From positions 2,873,001-2,937,000 of the forward strand of contig JARFIW010000668.1 of NCBI GenBank assembly GCA_036346225.1: 64,000 nt of DNA. The letters are read 5' to 3'. A program made the position numbers and the translations under genes. This DNA is from Platerodrilus igneus. Taxonomy: Eukaryota > Arthropoda > Insecta > Coleoptera > Lycidae. Within the stretch, counting starts at the first letter, position 1; each line of letters begins with the position of its first letter. This document shows, piece by piece, positions 33,661 through 44,996 of the stretch. The notes under the pieces were generated by a model. That model made no database searches. It was not told the origin of the DNA and saw only the letters and a list, made by a program, of their open reading frames with translations.

Positions 33661-34080
33661 TTATTTATTTTGTTCGACAGACTGTAGTAATTTGTTCGCA
33701 GTGTTCATTTTATTTGTCATGGAATCATCCACGTAGCCTTCAGCTACAGACATACATTTCCAGCACCCGTGTCGTTTGAGAGCTGTAATATCTCCACCTG
33801 CATCAACCAACAGGGTGGCAGAGAACCTACAAAAGCTATGTCCGGTGTACTGATTTGTAAAATATACCAAGAGAACATTCTCGGAAAATGAACTTGCACC
33901 ATTAGGATTTCTCCAATCCATAAAAGCCGTGTATATTTGATGGTATTGTTTTTTTGACTTTTTGGGCAATAGATTAATCATTACCGCTTTGGCAAGAAGT
34001 TCTGGAAAAGTACATATTTCATCATTATCGCTTTCAATGTTAACAAAAATTTTATTTTGACAAAACTTACGCAAAAACAT
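33661..34080 (-). CDS. Tyrosine-recombinase-like protein with internal deletion
   Basis: The 139-residue frame begins MFLRKFCQNKIF. Residues 39-76 (LPKKSKKQYHQIYTAFMDWR, then FSENVLLVYF) match the N-terminal SAM-like/core-binding region of insect Crypton-type tyrosine recombinases. It then passes directly to the C-terminal catalytic part: HSFCR (H-x-x-R box), LKRHGCW, and the candidate nucleophile Tyr in VAEGYVDD. The middle of the normal catalytic domain, which carries the first catalytic Arg, is missing between about residues 76 and 78. The frame is open across this deletion. So it is either a precisely deleted non-autonomous copy or a miniature protein retaining the DNA-binding half. Family assignment rests on motif recognition only. 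Confidence 0.65.
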   Translation of the reverse strand: MFLRKFCQNKIFVNIESDNDEICTFPELLAKAVMINLLPKKSKKQYHQIYTAFMDWRNPNGASSFSENVLLVYFTNQYTGHSFCRFSATLLVDAGGDITALKRHGCWKCMSVAEGYVDDSMTNKMNTANKLLQSVEQNK

Positions 34081-34214
34081 TAATTTTGATAGTTAGAATT
34101 GTGAAACCTCAAATTTGTTAAACGGTTGCTAAGCAACGCGTATATTACAAGGCTGTATGATTTGTTGAAGTACCCGTGAATAATGAAAATACAACGAGTT
34201 GATTGGCCGACAGG

Positions 34215-34241
34215 CCGTGAATTCCAGTTTGGAATTCACGG
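34215..34241. repeat. Perfect 11-bp-arm palindrome near the recombinase ORF
   Basis: CCGTGAATTCC (34215-34225) and GGAATTCACGG (34231-34241) are perfect inverted copies separated by five bases (AGTTT). It lies about 135 bp upstream of the recombinase-like start codon. The arm-spacer-arm layout is like binding sites of tyrosine recombinases. It could equally be a hairpin of other function. Confidence 0.7.
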
Positions 34242-34315
34242 GGTGAAGAATTGATATTATTTGTCAATTAAATATCAAGCTAGAATGGATATATTATTCG
34301 ATAGTCGTAGAGAAA

Positions 34316-35530
34316 AATTATTAATTATATGCCCTTGCTTTAATTCTAGTAACTTCTTACTTTTATCTTTCAATACTTTGGTAGCAATAGTAGTATTTGC
34401 AAAAATAATTATTAACAAAGATCAGCATTGTTTATTTCTGAACTGATTTTTATATTTCAGTTTTTTGTGTATATTATTATTTTCAAAATATTTCCACCTT
34501 GTTTTGGATTTTTGCCATTCAGTTCCATATAAAACTTATAATAAGCGATTTTTTCATTTCTAATAACCTGTGTTACCTAATTTTTTAGGTTCTTATAGTA
34601 TTTGTAATCTTGTAATTGCTTAGTTTTAGAGTACCTTTTGTAGGCTTTATTTTGTAGGTTGATCATTAATTTTGTATTGTACGTTATGTATCCTGGTGTT
34701 CTCTTTCTTTTTGGAATTACAGAAGACAATGGAGCATGTTGATCAAATAAAGTAATGATATTTTCATTCAAAAATTGAATTTTTTCATTGAGGTTTTTTA
34801 AAGGTAGCCCTGCGTGCCAGTCAATTTTACCTGCATCTTTTGAAAATTCATCGTAGTTAAAATGTTTAAAATTTCTGTAAGTCACTTTTCCTGGAACTGC
34901 AGTGTCCACTTTCAAATTTATGGTGCAGGATACCAATTTGTGGTCAGATAAATTAAGCATATCACAAACGTTCTTAGTTATAATTTGCATGTTGTCGCTT
35001 AAACACATAATATCTGTTATTTTAGATATTAAGTAAAACACTGCACATAATTAGCTACATCTATTTTTATTATAACTCTAAGTAAATCAGAGAACTTTTC
35101 ACTACAAAATCAGTCATTGACAATCATTGACATCTCTACCAAAACCTACTACAATTAATAACAAATAAGGTAAGTATCACTGTTAGCAGTATTATAAATT
35201 ACTACAATAATGACGAGCCAGTTTGATTGATAAGAGTTTGTCCAAAAAGTCTACATTTACATCACCCATAAGCATAATGTAATCAAACTTGATGTATAGA
35301 TTAGAAAGTACCTCTTCTAATTCCTCGAAACAGCTGAAAGAGGTTGAAAATGGACAATATACAACCCCAACTGCAGTGCAGCACTTTTTTGTGTAAACAC
35401 CAATCCAGAGTTGCTCTAATGCTCTGGTTTGGAGGGAACTGATATCAATATTTATATATTTAGTATCACTTTTTACATAAAAGCATACTCCCCGACCCAT
35501 ACTATTACGATCTGCTTTAATTAAACTGTA
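34316..35530 (-). pseudogene. LINE endonuclease C-terminal part and linker
   Basis: From 35530 leftward the minus strand reads SLIKADRNSMGRGVCFYVKS, then AVGVVYCPFSTSF near 35365 and YIMLMGDVNVDFLDKLL near 35280, with the endonuclease GD-N motif as GDVN. After about 150 decayed bases it continues as TDIMCLSDNMQI near 35010 and LNLSDHKLVSCT near 34950, the catalytic SDH. The linker runs to KRYSKTKQLQDYKYYKNL near 34600 and further in decayed form to about 34320. It belongs with the ORF1 and the first endonuclease residues at 36742-37991. Confidence 0.8.
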
Positions 35531-35538
35531 GTTTGCAA

Positions 35539-36733
35539 CGGTTTTTCTAACTGGGCTCAGCTAGCCTCACGCATGGGCGCTAGTGAAACGTATATAGTTT
35601 TTTGAGGCACCTGCCCTACGTTTATAGAAAGCCAGTGAAACGAATTTTTCTTATATATAGCTGGCCTCACGTTATGGGCAAGTGTAACGAAGTCTTCCGA
35701 CATAACTAGGGGTCTATTCCTTGCGTAGAGCTATGAGAAATGGGGGGGGGGTAAGTCGAATTCTGATTGTAAGTTGAACTTAATCCAAAACAAATAAGCG
35801 CCACCAAGTCCTGACTCATTTATGATAATTGCGTGGTATATTTCTAGGGGCGGACGTGGAAACCCAAAGAAAAAAAAACGCCTTCGATGACAGAAACCCG
35901 TCTTAACTGAATAAGACGCTGCTCCTGTAAGAAATGGTAATAATTAGCTTAATAGAAGGGTGGAACACTATTTGTGTCCCACAAACATACCTAAAGAAAT
36001 ATTAAAAAAAGTATTTTCTATATAAAGTTGACATCAAAATTCCACTCTTAAGGATATTAGTTTCCTGTAGTTAGGTTTGACCATATTTGATCAAAATAAA
36101 AAAACTTTAATCTTGAACCAATAATTTACTCAAAAGATTCTCTTTTAAAACAAAATTCAATGCAACAAAATTTCATAAATAATTAAATGAGTTCATGGGT
36201 TTTAAATTAAGGTTTATCAAAATAGTTGATAATCAAACATTTTAAAACTTAGTGTGAACTTGTTACAAAAAAAGGTCCGACCCGTGCAGATCTGTTCGAT
36301 CTGTTGTTTTCAAAGTTGCTTTTATTGTGGTTATTTGCGCTAAATAAAATATCTCAATTAAACAAAGTAATAACGTTCATAGGATACCAACCGCTATTTG
36401 AAGATGTGTCTCAACTGCTAAAAATTTATACGCAAATTGGCGGCCTGCTTTTTTTCGTACATCTTGACTCTACTATATCGCATGGCCGACTGGTTATCAC
36501 GCTCGCACGGACGAACGGCCTGTTCCAGGAGGGGGCTTTCAACCAAAACGCGCTTGTGAATTGTTATCGAAGGCACAGAAATTCGACTATACATAGAATG
36601 CTACATATAGATACAACTTTAGCGTAATACCAAAGTTGTTAAATGTATTTTACATATTACTTTAATAAAAGTGTTTTATAATTTTTGCACTTTTATGGAT
36701 GGATTTAATAACCAAATAATAAAATTGTTACAA
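35539..36733. mobile_element. Unclassified insertion with 8-bp target duplication (family X, copy 1)
   Basis: The 1195-bp segment interrupts the LINE endonuclease and is flanked by the exact repeat GTTTGCAA at 35531-35538 and 36734-36741. About 440 bp of it (35630-36070) is homologous, in inverted orientation, to 50060-50455. Both share GTGAAACGAA, TCTTCCGACATA, TAGGGGTCTATTCC and GGCGGACGTGGAAACCCAAA (the latter near 35849 and inverted near 50245). Inside are partial direct repeats of GCTAGTGAAACG. A 107-codon frame at 36304-36627 has no known motif. There are no evident terminal inverted repeats and no transposase, so I cannot assign a class. Confidence 0.65.
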
Positions 36734-36741
36734 GTTTGCAA

Positions 36742-37991
36742 AGTTCACTAGTGTTGAAGGAAAATCAGGAGTTAGTCATGTTTCAGACATTGACATAATG
36801 TGAAAGTTTTTATCATTTATAAAACTACAAAAGTCATCGAAACAGTTAATCAGGGATCTAATATTTATATGACATATATTAAGGTCATTACGATGCTGTA
36901 ATTGCTAATTCGACTGGTAGTGGTCTATTTTAGCATTTGTTCTCTGTACCTGGTGTAGATAACAGGAGCATTCAAGATCTGGAGCATTGTGTTTTCATCT
37001 AGTGCTAGATTTAATTTAGAGTTGGCTGTCTGACAATTAATACAAGTTGGAGTCCCTGTTCTGTTATTTCAAGACTTATGATCATGTTTTTGAGCACAAT
37101 ATGGACAAGAAGTTTCTGATTTGCAATCCTTGACAAAATGGTGATATCCATAACATTTATAGCACTGAATAATCCTTACGTGATCAGAAATATTTCCACG
37201 TGACCAGCCCAGTTTCAATTTTCCAAGCCTCAGCAGATGATTGTGTAACAGGATCCACTTCAAGAATAATTGTTGAATTTGCGAATCTTTTATTATGTAA
37301 GACTCTTAAGATCTTGATATATGGATTAGCCGAAATTTCACTAATTTGATTCTGTTTAATTATTTTGTTTATTGTATCATCTCCTTCAAGATCATCATTA
37401 TCAATATAACTGATTTCTAATATGGGCTTTTTCAATACTGGGATCTCAACATGATATTTATCACAAAATTTATTTTCAATTTTTTCCTTTAGTACATTGC
37501 ACTCATTTTTGTTTTCTAAACCAATAACAACTGCACCTTTAAAAACTTCCTGTATTTTTAATATATTTACTCTGATGTTAATCGGATTTATATTTTACTT
37601 TAGTTTTAATTTATTTTGTTGACTTTGCTGTTGTGTTACTGGTTTAACAACAATTACTGGTTCTGCCTTTTTTTAATAATATATCTGAATATTTAGGTTT
37701 TGTAACAACAGGTTGAATTAAATTTCCAGTATTAACTAGTACCTTGCTTTTAAAATCGGCCAAATCTGCTCTTATTTCTTCCATTAACGTAAAAAAAAAG
37801 GAAGTTTGTTAATAGATGTACTACACATTTTGCACAATAGTCTTAAACTTCTTTTCTGTAAAGACATGCATCTTGCTTCTGAAGTACATAAGTTCGAGCA
37901 AGTTTTGTCTGTCACATACATCACAATTAAAAGATTCTTGGTCATTTATTATTTACTTACAATTACCACATGAATCTGCATTTATATTCAT
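36742..37991 (-). pseudogene. LINE ORF1 (zinc-knuckle, gag-like) and start of ORF2 endonuclease
   Basis: ATG near 37991 opens NADSCGNCK ... FNCDVCDRQNLLEL, a broken PHD-like finger. Later come KPKYSDILLKKAEPVIVVKP near 37700, KKPILEISYIDNDDLEGDD near 37430 and SRGNISDHVRIIQCYKCYGY near 37190. A row of CCHC-type knuckles follows (CYKCYGYHHFVKDC, CPYCAQKHDHKSC and CINC near 37040). This is the layout of insect LINE ORF1 RNA-binding proteins. After ORF1 the minus strand reads NICHINIRSL near 36885 and NFHIMSMSET near 36795, the N-terminus of a LINE endonuclease, up to the 8-bp duplication at 36741. Stops and frameshifts are scattered. Confidence 0.75.
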
Positions 37992-38839
37992 TTCATATCT
38001 TTAATTAGTTTACCATATGTACCTAACACAAACCTGATTATCAGAAGTGAGCTGATAATAAGTTGTTCTTCAAATTCAATGTACGAAGGTGTAGCAAATT
38101 CTTATGTAACCCTTGGTATTTGATCTTTAAAAATTACTCTACCGAATTCCCCACTATTAGTAGCACTACTTTACAACTTTTCAAAATTTAATTTGTATCA
38201 TTTAATATGTATCAAGCCGACAGATATTTGAAACAAGGTACCGATTATTTAAGTTATAGAAGAACTTTCCATTTCGCAGCAAATAGATTTAAATGAAATT
38301 GTAGTAAAGCGTACTTATAGTACGAATGTCTAATATACAGGATGGTGTTCGAGTATTGGAAGCAGAATCTACGCAAAAGAATAATTAACCAAAATAGCGT
38401 AAGGTTTAGTACATCGTCGGAAGGTAAACGTAACACAAATTTATGCAGCACATTTGCATATTATGTTACTTAATGTGGTATAGGAAGTTCTTATTCGATA
38501 GCGTGGGGCTTTTCGGTCCTTGGAATTAGTAGAAATATATTATAAAGTTTACAGTCCATTGTCGTTTTGCAAAGATGTTTCTAAGAGTTGTTGCAATGAC
38601 GATGTTTTCAAATATTGACTGTTTTGAAAAAAATAAATGTGGACTGTTGTTAAATGTTTCTTAAGCTCGTTGCGTCTTTTGGCCGCATCGAGTTATATTT
38701 TAGTATTAGTGGAAGCAAAAAGTCGTTTAAATATAGAATTAGATGAACAGCATACAGTATGGGACTATAATTGTTCGTTTTAAAATGATTATTGAATTAC
38801 AAAAGCGTAAAATAAACTACATATAGCAATTACCTTCTA
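37992..38839. other. Spacer between two divergently oriented LINEs
   Basis: AT-rich DNA without a supported gene. It separates the 5' end of the minus-strand LINE from the 5' end of the plus-strand LINE and may include the 5' UTR of the former. Confidence 0.45.
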
Positions 38840-41643
38840 GATGTTTAAATATAACAGCAGACTATAAGTCAATAATTTTATGCTTAAATACACAAGGCTT
38901 AACTACACATTTTGACGAAATACAACAGCTAATCAATCGAGAAAAACCAATATTGGTATGTTTAACAGAAACACATCTGACAAATTGTATTGAAAGTAAT
39001 GAAATAGGCATTAAAGAATACAGTTTAGGTAGGGTTGATTCTAGTTCACGACACACAGGAGGTGTCATAATTTACTATCAGTCATTTCTACAGCTTGAAA
39101 TATTAAAAGAGTATAGCCTCCATTTAGAATATTGGGGTATTGTTGGTAATATTAAGTTGAATAGTAGAAGTATAAATATAGCTGTGTTTTACCGTTCACC
39201 AAGTGGAAGTTGTGCAAATTTTCTAAACCTGTTGGAAAATTTGTTAGAAGAACTAGTAGAATCACGTGGTAGTGAAGATATCATTCTGATTGGGGATTAT
39301 AATATTGATTGGAATAAAATAAATGATTTCTGTACAATTAAGTTAAAAAATATTGTAAAGGACTGTGGATTTGTACAACTAATTTCTGAGAGTACAAGAA
39401 TTACTAAGGAATCTGAAACATTAATAGATTTAGTGATAACTAATAATAATGGATTAAAAAGTACAGTATGGCACACTCCAAAAGTTACAGATCATAGTAT
39501 TGTTGTTGCAGACATTAGTCACATCACACAAAAACTCCAAGTTGATGCAGAAAGCAAAATAAAGAAAATTCTTAACTATGGTTTAATGGAGAAATACAAA
39601 GAGTAATTAATATACGAAATAAATTTTATAAAAAATTTACATTCACAAGAAGTATGGAAGATTGGAAAGCATACAAAGAATGCAGAAATAATGTGATATT
39701 CATGATCCGTAGAGCTAAGATTAAATATTATGAAAAGAAAATAGATGAAAATAAAGGTAACCCAGTAAAAATGTGGAAGACTTTAAAACTTGTATTAAAA
39801 ACCGAACGTATTCAAAATAGTAAGCACATTATATTTGAGAATACACTAGAAACTAATGACAAAACTATTGCTGAAAACTTCAATACTTACTTCATAAATA
39901 GTATAACAGAAATTACATCATCAATTGGTATTGAAAAGTTTGAGTTTCACGACCAAATACGTACAAGTCTGAAGGAATTAAGTACTTTTAAATTATTAAA
40001 ATACATGAACTAAAAGAATTGGTATATAAGCAAGCAAATAAAAGCAGCCCGGATGGTGTAAACAGTAGAGTTCTTAAAGAACTTTTTGATATTATTGGTT
40101 ATCCGCTACTAAACATAATAAATATGTCTCTTATGCATGGTATTGTGCCCAAGGACTTAAAGATATCAACAATTACACCAATTCAAAAAGTAGTATCAAC
40201 AAAGAAATGCGAAGAGTACAGGCCTATAAATATGTTGGCCACAATTGAAAAGGTATTAGAAACAGTAATATATAAGCAACTGAAGCAATTCTTGGACGAG
40301 ACTAATATATTAACCACGTATCAGTCTGGTTTTCGAACGAAACATTCGTGTGAAACAGCGATTCAGCTAATCATAAATGACTGGAAAGAATCAATGGATA
40401 AAGGAAAGGCAGTGTGTGCAGTCTTTATAGATTACAAAAGAGCATTTGAGACTATAAGTAGAAATATTCTCATTCAAAAATTGGAAAAATATGGAGTTAA
40501 AGACAATGCGTTAGAATGGTTTAAAGACTACCTACAAAACAGGGAGCAAGAAACGAGATGGCAACGGGAAACATCTAGTAAATCAGAAATTGAGTGGGGT
40601 GTTCCACAAGGAAGTATTTTGGAACCATTGCTTTTTATAATTTACATAAACGATATAGTGAATGTAGTGAAGGTAACCAAGATGCATATGTTTGCTGATG
40701 ACACTTTAATATATGCTGAAGGTGCAAATGTAATAAACCTGATTCAATCTGTAAATAGTGACCTAATAAGAATTAGTAAATATTTAGTTGGAAATAAGCT
40801 GAAGATAAATGTTGATAAAACAAAATGGATGTTGTTAACGAATGATAGAAGTTATCAAATGATAAAAACAGAAAATAGGATTGTACAAATAGATGGGTCT
40901 GATATTGAACTGGTAGAGAACATTAAATACCTTGGCGTGATAATCGACCGAAAATTAACTTTTAAAATGCATCTACAGATGGTTATAAATAAAGTAAGCA
41001 AAAAGGTTGGATTTCTGAGAAGAATTAGTGCAAAGCTATCAAGTTTTGCTCGAATAACTTTATATAGAGCAATAGTTTATCCACACCTAACATATTGCAG
41101 CACCATTTTATTTGTCTCACATCAAGGTGATTTGGAAAGATTGCAAAAGATACAAAATCGTGCAATGAGATGTTTATTAAAATGTAGCAGATTTGCCAAA
41201 GTCCGTAAAATGTTAGAATGCCTTAATTTTTTAAATGTTCAGGAACAAATGAAATATAATAGTATGGTTTTTATATATAAAATTATAAATGGTTTGCTGC
41301 CTTCGTACTTGGTTAGCAACTTAATTAAAGTGTCAGATATACATAACTACAGCACAAGACAAGCAGACAATTACAATATATACAAGAAGAATAAAACGAT
41401 AACCACAAAAAATGTATTTCATTATGGCGTTAAGATATATAATACATTACCAAAATCAGTTACAAATCAGCCTTCTCAAAGAAAATTCAAGAGTAATTTA
41501 AAAAAATATATTTTAAGTTGTAGAAATGAAAACTAATTATATTATTAACTGTATTTTAATAATTTGCTTTATAGTGTAATATTTTGTTTTATACTTTAAT
41601 AACCTATATTGAGTTATGCAATAAATCTACTTACTTACTTACT
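38840..41643 (+). mobile_element. CR1/Jockey-like LINE, 5'-truncated at ORF2
   Basis: This element begins near 38840 inside the first residues of the ORF2 endonuclease and ends after a short 3' UTR in a (CTTA)n tail at about 41626-41643. No ORF1 precedes it in the same orientation, so it is a typical 5'-truncated insertion. Its RT is the best preserved in the window. Confidence 0.85.
38845..41536 (+). pseudogene. LINE ORF2: endonuclease and reverse transcriptase, two or three frameshifts
   Basis: The endonuclease reads LCLNTQGLTTHFDEI near 38880, CLTETHLTN near 38957, NIAVFYRSPSGSCANFL near 39175, ILIGDYNIDWNKI near 39284, ETLIDLVITNN near 39417 and VTDHSIVVADI near 39486. The linker follows (DWKAYKECRNNVI near 39660; MWKTLKLVLK near 39771). 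RT runs from 40019: KSSPDGVNSRVLKEL, EEYRPINMLATIEKVLET, VCAVFIDYKRAFETISRN, IEWGVPQGSILEPLLFIIYI and catalytic FADDTLIY near 40692. The thumb then continues to stop 41534-41536, about 505 residues open. Asp is replaced by Glu in block A (RAFE). Frameshifts near 39605 and 40010 are the main breaks. Confidence 0.9.
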
Positions 41644-43518
41644 AGAATTAAGGGATTTTCGAATCTAGCAAAGAAAGCTTTGTTCCCATCCTAAATTTGA
41701 TTACGTGCCTACGTGTAAGTTTTACGATTATCGTTTCTACAAACCAGCGAACAACAACCCCTAATCTATTGCATGTATTCCTGCTAAGAACGCATTTCTC
41801 GGGAAAGAAATGTGTTATGATTAGGCGATTAGCCACGAGAAATGTTTGTATAGAGGGAATACCAACAGGCTCGTGAAAGACTCATTTTAAAACAAGGGAC
41901 GTGACTTCACACTATCTATCAAACAGTATCTAACACGAATGCGTGTTACTTCCGGCAAAGTGTATTCTTGTATCTTTCCTTAATTACCTAAAAATAAAAT
42001 CTTGTGTTCTGCAAAAATGTAGGTGCACTCAATTCGCCACTAGAATTTGTGGAAACATAAGAGACTACTCCCACCTGACCCTGACATCCTGAAGACGAGT
42101 GGAGTCTATCTTTGGCTTCAGTGAATAAGCAGGTAAGCCCTTTGCATATTTTTACTGTGTTAGCTTTAGCCATGACGACACTAATTGCAATCAAATTTTG
42201 AGGCGTATTAAATTAGGCCATGGGCTATATAGTGATTGACGTTGCAGATAAAATGCAATAACCTATGAATACGTCTTCTACTCGTACTGAATACCGCCGT
42301 CTAGAAAATTTTGAAGACCCTTCAATAATGTTAGACTCCCTTTCAGTTAACCAATCATCGCTGATACGATTGTAAATCTCTTTACTTATTTCTCTTATTG
42401 CTTTCTAATAGTTTCTTTTTACTTAAGAACACTTCTTCTTACTTTAATACTTCTTTTAAATAAAATTCAAGAGTAAAATTCAAACATGTCAATTATTATA
42501 AGCCCATTTAAAATTGAGAAGGCAGTTGGAATCGTTCATAAATACTTAAATGACTATGAATAAATAGGGAATGTGAGGTTTTCATTAAGTAAGAACGGAA
42601 ATATTCAAATGCAGGAACTGCCTGTAGCATACATACCAGTTATATTAACATTTAGGTAATCTTCTATACAATAGTAACACTTGAATTAGTAGACGATTTA
42701 CCCTGGTTTAAATTTCTTATAACAAAGGGTTTTGATGTCATGGGATAGATTATTGTAGAGGGCAATAATAATGTTTTCGTTGTAGAACATTTTGTTCATG
42801 AGCAAGAAAGGTGCAGAAACAATGAATTGCAATAAAGCAGTCTTAATTAAAATTACGTAGAATAAGACATTGTATGAGTATCAAGAAACTGCAGACAGCA
42901 AGATCTGCACTTTCCCACAAGATGAAGTGAGACCAGAGGCTTCATAAATACTGTAAGAAGCTCCTGATCATCGGTCAGTCTTCGAACTTCATAATTTTAA
43001 CATTGTTGGTAGTTAAAGCTACTTATTGGTAGTTATTGATTGTTAAAATATTAACTTTGATTGTCAACTAAATTAAGTCACGTTAATGAACATAACATAC
43101 AAATTGATATAGAAGAAATAAACCATTTTGTAATTACTGTATTAAAATAAATTTGATAGAAGTGTTTTTGGAAATAGATGTTTTTTAAAAAGAAGCTCCC
43201 AAAGGCCCAAAATCTATCTGGCGCAGCCGGAACGGATTCCAGAAGGGCATTAGCGATTTCAAAATCGAAGAACTAGTAACCGTGAATTTTAATTCTTTAC
43301 TGGAACAGAAAACAAAGATTGGACGAAGTACAGAATCCACCGAGTCCAATACAGAAAGAAGGCTAATGGAACTAACAATCAAATTATCGTGAGTACCTAT
43401 AGTTCATTTTCCTTACAATTTTTTTCAATTGCATATTGATATTAGAAAGTAAGATTTGAAACGAGAGAATTTTTACATACACATTTATGTACAATTTATT
43501 ACTGAAACAATTATTCGG
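41644..43518. other. Long region without recognised genes
   Basis: Mostly AT-rich DNA. One short open frame on the plus strand, about 43190-43392 (EAPKGPKSIWRSRNGFQKGI near its start), has balanced amino-acid composition and ends close to a donor-like ATCGTGAGT. I do not recognise it and cannot show it is an exon. Nothing else is supported. Confidence 0.4.
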
Positions 43519-43660
43519 CAAAAGTCTGAACTTGATGAGATTATAACAAAGATTAATAATTATACACATTTTACGAGACAACTATACAGCAAAAGTCTGA
43601 AATTGATGTAATTATAGCAGAGGTTTATAATTACACACAATCTAAGTAGCAGTAATTGAT
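43519..43660. repeat. 71-bp tandem duplication
   Basis: Two diverged 71-bp units begin GCAAAAGTCTGAACTTGATG (43519) and GCAAAAGTCTGAAATTGATG (43590), each followed by a similar ATTATAxCAxAGxTTxATAAT stretch. In one frame both read KSE[LI]D.II, so the duplication may derive from coding DNA, but stops surround it. Confidence 0.6.
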
Positions 43661-43979
43661 TTTTTGAATAACTTTAGTGCAAACTTGACAAAGTTAACAG
43701 AGAATTAATAATTTAGAAAGATGAATTCCGAAAACTTAACTCTTTCAATACTGTACGGACATATTCTCCCAGAGAATTTCTAATAATTACTAAAATAATT
43801 TAAATGCTTATAAATGCATTGGGATCTGGGATTTTAGTACTGTATGGTCATAGACTCATAAACAAGTCCAAACCTGTCTGCCTTGTTGCTGTTTGCTGTC
43901 TGCTGTTTTTCTTTTCTATAAAATTTTGTCAGTCTAAATGTTGCTAGCAAACAGTAGACAATGTCACGCTTCGCTACAG

Positions 43980-44545
43980 TACTGGGCGCGACGCTCTCAG
44001 CGTTGCTTTAGTGCTTTATAACTCCAGGAGTTTTTGGGCTTGTTGATGATGTGATGACTTGTTGTAGTGTTGTTCCTTGGTGGAACTTTTTAATAAATTT
44101 GTTGGTCTGGATTCCTCGAGGCCTGCTCTCGGAATCCCCCTGTTGTGATGCAGTGAGCAGTTTCCCGGATCTTCCCTTTGGTTGCTCTCCAACTACACGA
44201 TATCCGAATCCTGGGTCCACTGGCCTGTGGTTTTCGACCGACAGGATGGCTATTCGCCACAAGCCGCTCCATTGTGAGGTAGCTCGTCTAACAGGACTAA
44301 CGGGTGTACATACCCAACGACTTCACTTGTGTACTCATTCCTCGGCGCCCCGCATAGCTGGAGAACTCCCTCAAGTCGTCACCGTTCCGCTACTCGCCTT
44401 TGATTGCCCGCAAGCGGTGGTAGATAACTGTCGATGCTTTGGAATCTAGGCAGTAACTCGCGTGTCACGCTTATTACTAACTCTTACGTCATCATTGAAC
44501 AATTTAATAGCGGTGACAATAAATACCATTAGTGCGGGTACCCTA
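43980..44545. other. GC-rich island of unknown origin
   Basis: About 550 bp have clearly higher GC than the flanks. Overlapping open frames on both strands (44051-44449 plus; 44008-44262 and 44090-44272 minus) reflect the low stop-codon density rather than a recognised protein. The composition suggests a foreign repeat, such as an LTR or UTR of a mobile element, but no partner copy is in the window. Confidence 0.4.
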
Positions 44546-44996
44546 CAGCTTTAGTGAAACATTATGCCGTAGTGCGAGTGCGTGAAGTAACATGAGTCGT
44601 ACTCGGGCGGTAACAGGAGACAGTTGAACGAGAGACCTGAAAGCGACACCACACCGAGCGCGCGTGTTCTTGTGTGTCCGCTACCTTTTGTGTGTGACTT
44701 TTCTTGCCCAGAGCGGCACAGGCTTAAAGTATTTATATTCTTGATCAAGTAGTTTAGCGTATTTGCTCTGTTTATTACATAACCGCTACACTGCCTTCGG
44801 TATTGCTACATAATAACAATTGGTTCTTCTCTATCATTATTATTTTTCGATTAATCTTATCAACCACACCCAACCACTAACTGTGTTTTTATATGTGCTG
44901 TGCTCGGAATTTCCAAGTAAGCTATTTATAATTCTATTTTACTTATTTAGTGTGCAGCAATAGTCTCTATGAGTTTTTTTATTTTCAAAAATAAAA
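44546..44996. other. Spacer before the piggyBac relic
   Basis: No gene or repeat recognised. Confidence 0.4.

Larger units (their letters stand above)
33395..34315 (-). mobile_element. Insertion carrying a shortened tyrosine recombinase (Crypton-like)
   Basis: This stretch interrupts the LINE between its linker and RT. It contains a recombinase-like ORF (33661-34080), a perfect 11-bp-arm palindrome (34215-34241), and a 15-bp inverted pair at its edges: TTTCTCTACGACTAT near 33402 and ATAGTCGTAGAGAAA at 34301-34315. Just outside the left copy is a second imperfect palindrome, CGTATAATGGTTATTATGCG near 33364. I cannot fix exact ends or a target duplication, and the right-hand copy could belong to the LINE. 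Crypton elements move by tyrosine recombinases and leave no canonical inverted repeats. Confidence 0.5.
32035..37991 (-). mobile_element. CR1/Jockey-like LINE in five pieces with two nested insertions
   Basis: Minus-strand segments follow the order of one LINE: ORF1 (37991 to about 36930), start of the ORF2 endonuclease (about 36920-36742), an unclassified insertion (35539-36733), rest of the endonuclease and linker (35530 to about 34316), a tyrosine-recombinase-bearing insertion (about 33395-34315), and RT (about 33310-32035). The endonuclease halves rejoin at the 8-bp duplication GTTTGCAA (35531-35538 and 36734-36741), which supports a single original element. The 3' end is missing beyond 32035. 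Confidence 0.75.

Noticed and set aside
36304..36627. A transposase inside the unclassified insertion
   Set aside because: The 107-residue frame has no catalytic or DNA-binding motif and is not shared with the second copy.
44051..44449. A 132-residue ORF in the GC-rich island
   Set aside because: Open frames occur in several phases on both strands, as expected from composition; no recognisable domain.
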